A DNA stretch of 64,000 nucleotides from Miltoncostaea sp963770865 (GTDB lineage: Bacteria > Actinomycetota > Thermoleophilia > Miltoncostaeales > Miltoncostaeaceae), in assembly GCA_963770865.1 (NCBI GenBank), contig CAVYRD010000008.1, positions 1 through 64,000 of the forward strand, read 5' to 3'. A program made the position numbers and the translations under genes. The stretch's first letter is position 1. Each line of letters starts with the position of its first letter. This document shows positions 63,271 to 64,000 of the stretch, piece after piece. Below the pieces are notes generated by a model, which was given only the letters and a program-made list of their open reading frames with translations, was not told the origin of the DNA and did no database searches.

Positions 63271-64000
63271 GTGCCGCCCGTGCTCGCACCGACGCCCCGC
63301 ACGCCGCCGCCGCGGATCCAGGTCCACGACACCCTCCCCGCCGTCGAGGGGGGACGCTGGCCGGTGAAGCGGACGCTCGGGGACCTCGTGACCGTGGAAT
63401 GCGACCTCGTCCGCGACGGGCACGAGCAGCTGCGCGCGGTCGTGCGCCATCGACCGCCGGGCGCGCGCGCCTTCGCCGAGGCGCCGATGGGGCAGATCAG
63501 CCCGGACCGCTGGCGAGGGGGCTTCCGGACCAGCGCGCTGGGGATCCACGTCTTCCAGGTCGAGGCCTGGGTCGACGCCTTCGGCTCGTGGCGCAACGAG
63601 CTGGAGCGCAAGGTGGCCGCGGGTCAGCCCGATCTCGAGAGCGAGCTGGCCGAGGGCGCCGCCCTGCTGGAGCAGGCCGTCCCGGCGCTGCGCGGCGAGC
63701 ACAAGCGCACCGTTGTGGCGGCAGCGGCGGAGCTGCGCCTGGACGCCCCGGGCGCCCAGCGCGCCCAGACCGCCCTCGCCCCGGACGTGGCCGAGGCGAT
63801 GGGCCGCGTCGCCGCGCGGCCGGAGCGGGTGCGCGACCAGCTGCTCGAGGTGGACGTGGACCGCGAGCGCGCCCGCGCCGGCGCCTGGTACGAGCTCTTC
63901 CCCCGCTCGTTCGGCGGGCTCAAGGGCGTCGAGGAGCAGGTCCCGCGCCTGGCCGAGCTGGGCTTCGACGTGCTCTACCTGCCGCCGATCCACCCGATCG
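63271..64000 (+). CDS. glgE: Alpha-1,4-glucan:maltose-1-phosphate maltosyltransferase (N-terminal part, right edge)
   Basis: The first 243 or so codons of GlgE, which extends alpha-glucan with maltose 1-phosphate. The N-terminal beta domain includes RWPVKRTLGDLVTVECDLVR, DRWRGGFRTSALGIHVFQVE and ERARAGAWYELFPRSFGGLK; the GH13 barrel begins with LAELGFDVLYLPPIHPI, where the window ends. GTG 63271 is the first in-frame start, but GTG 63280 fits the -10 box at 63263-63268 better. Confidence 0.92.
   Translation, partial: MPPVLAPTPRTPPPRIQVHDTLPAVEGGRWPVKRTLGDLVTVECDLVRDGHEQLRAVVRHRPPGARAFAEAPMGQISPDRWRGGFRTSALGIHVFQVEAWVDAFGSWRNELERKVAAGQPDLESELAEGAALLEQAVPALRGEHKRTVVAAAAELRLDAPGAQRAQTALAPDVAEAMGRVAARPERVRDQLLEVDVDRERARAGAWYELFPRSFGGLKGVEEQVPRLAELGFDVLYLPPIHPI

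Overview
The window is very GC-rich DNA, densely packed with protein genes on both strands. Gene starts are often GTG, and many neighbours overlap by 1 or 4 bases (ATGA, GTGA, TGATG). The conserved order rpmE-prfA-prmC-sua5-glyA leading towards upp, a WecA-type transferase and the F-type ATP synthase operon is typical of Actinomycetota. Together with many GTG starts directly behind a -10 box, it suggests a high-GC actinobacterium. My best guess is Thermoleophilia, which is an inference and not proven here. I see no rRNA, tRNA, insertion sequence, phage or CRISPR array.

Layout. 1-7.8 kb: a clipped hydrolase end, an MFS exporter, a heavily frameshifted NarL-type two-component pair, a DUF4260/TetR pair with a clear operator, and a Vps62-like membrane protein. 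7.8-15.1 kb: the complete ATP synthase operon atpI-B-E-F-H-A-G-D-C (minus strand) with a promoter and a terminal hairpin. 15.3-21.2 kb: a secreted protein of unknown role, WecA-like transferase, SDR, upp, a VIT-family transporter and a DUF4062 protein. 21.3-23.4 kb: a sulfur module (sulfide:quinone oxidoreductase, TusE/DsrC-like, DsrE-like). 23.5-29.5 kb: VOC and AraC proteins, then translation genes (glyA, sua5, prmC, an unknown gene, prfA, rpmE). 29.6-38.5 kb: acyl-CoA and propionate functions (etfAB, enoyl-CoA hydratase, a B12-binding mutase subunit, meaB) with pepA, a TSUP permease, an ArsR-type regulator and hisC. 38.6-42.0 kb: an acetyltransferase/glycosyltransferase pair and a Lon-domain/YgfZ operon. 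42.1-46.5 kb: an accessory segment with a SARP/BTAD regulator, two unrecognised proteins, small orphan genes and three copies of a structured intergenic repeat. 46.4-50.5 kb: parA-ftsZ-ggt plus a small gene. 50.5-59.2 kb: a nitrate/sulfonate/taurine-type ABC transporter, a second NarL-type two-component system, htpX, a lipoprotein and an ABC exporter. 59.3-64 kb: an MBL-like protein, a DyP-type peroxidase, malQ and the start of glgE.

Two themes cut across the annotation. First, at least nine genes carry single-base frameshifts, including atpG, atpH and ftsZ, which should be indispensable. Nearly all are repaired by removing one base, so I read them as sequencing or assembly errors. Second, several genes start with GTG only 6-8 bases behind a TAnnnT hexamer and have no Shine-Dalgarno sequence, which points to widespread leaderless transcription.

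The most promising undescribed element is the repeat family at 45.3-46.5 kb: a conserved pair of boxes around a variable perfect hairpin, closed by outer inverted arms, always between convergent genes. The neighbouring SARP-type regulator with its two unknown partner proteins is the best candidate for an undescribed gene system.
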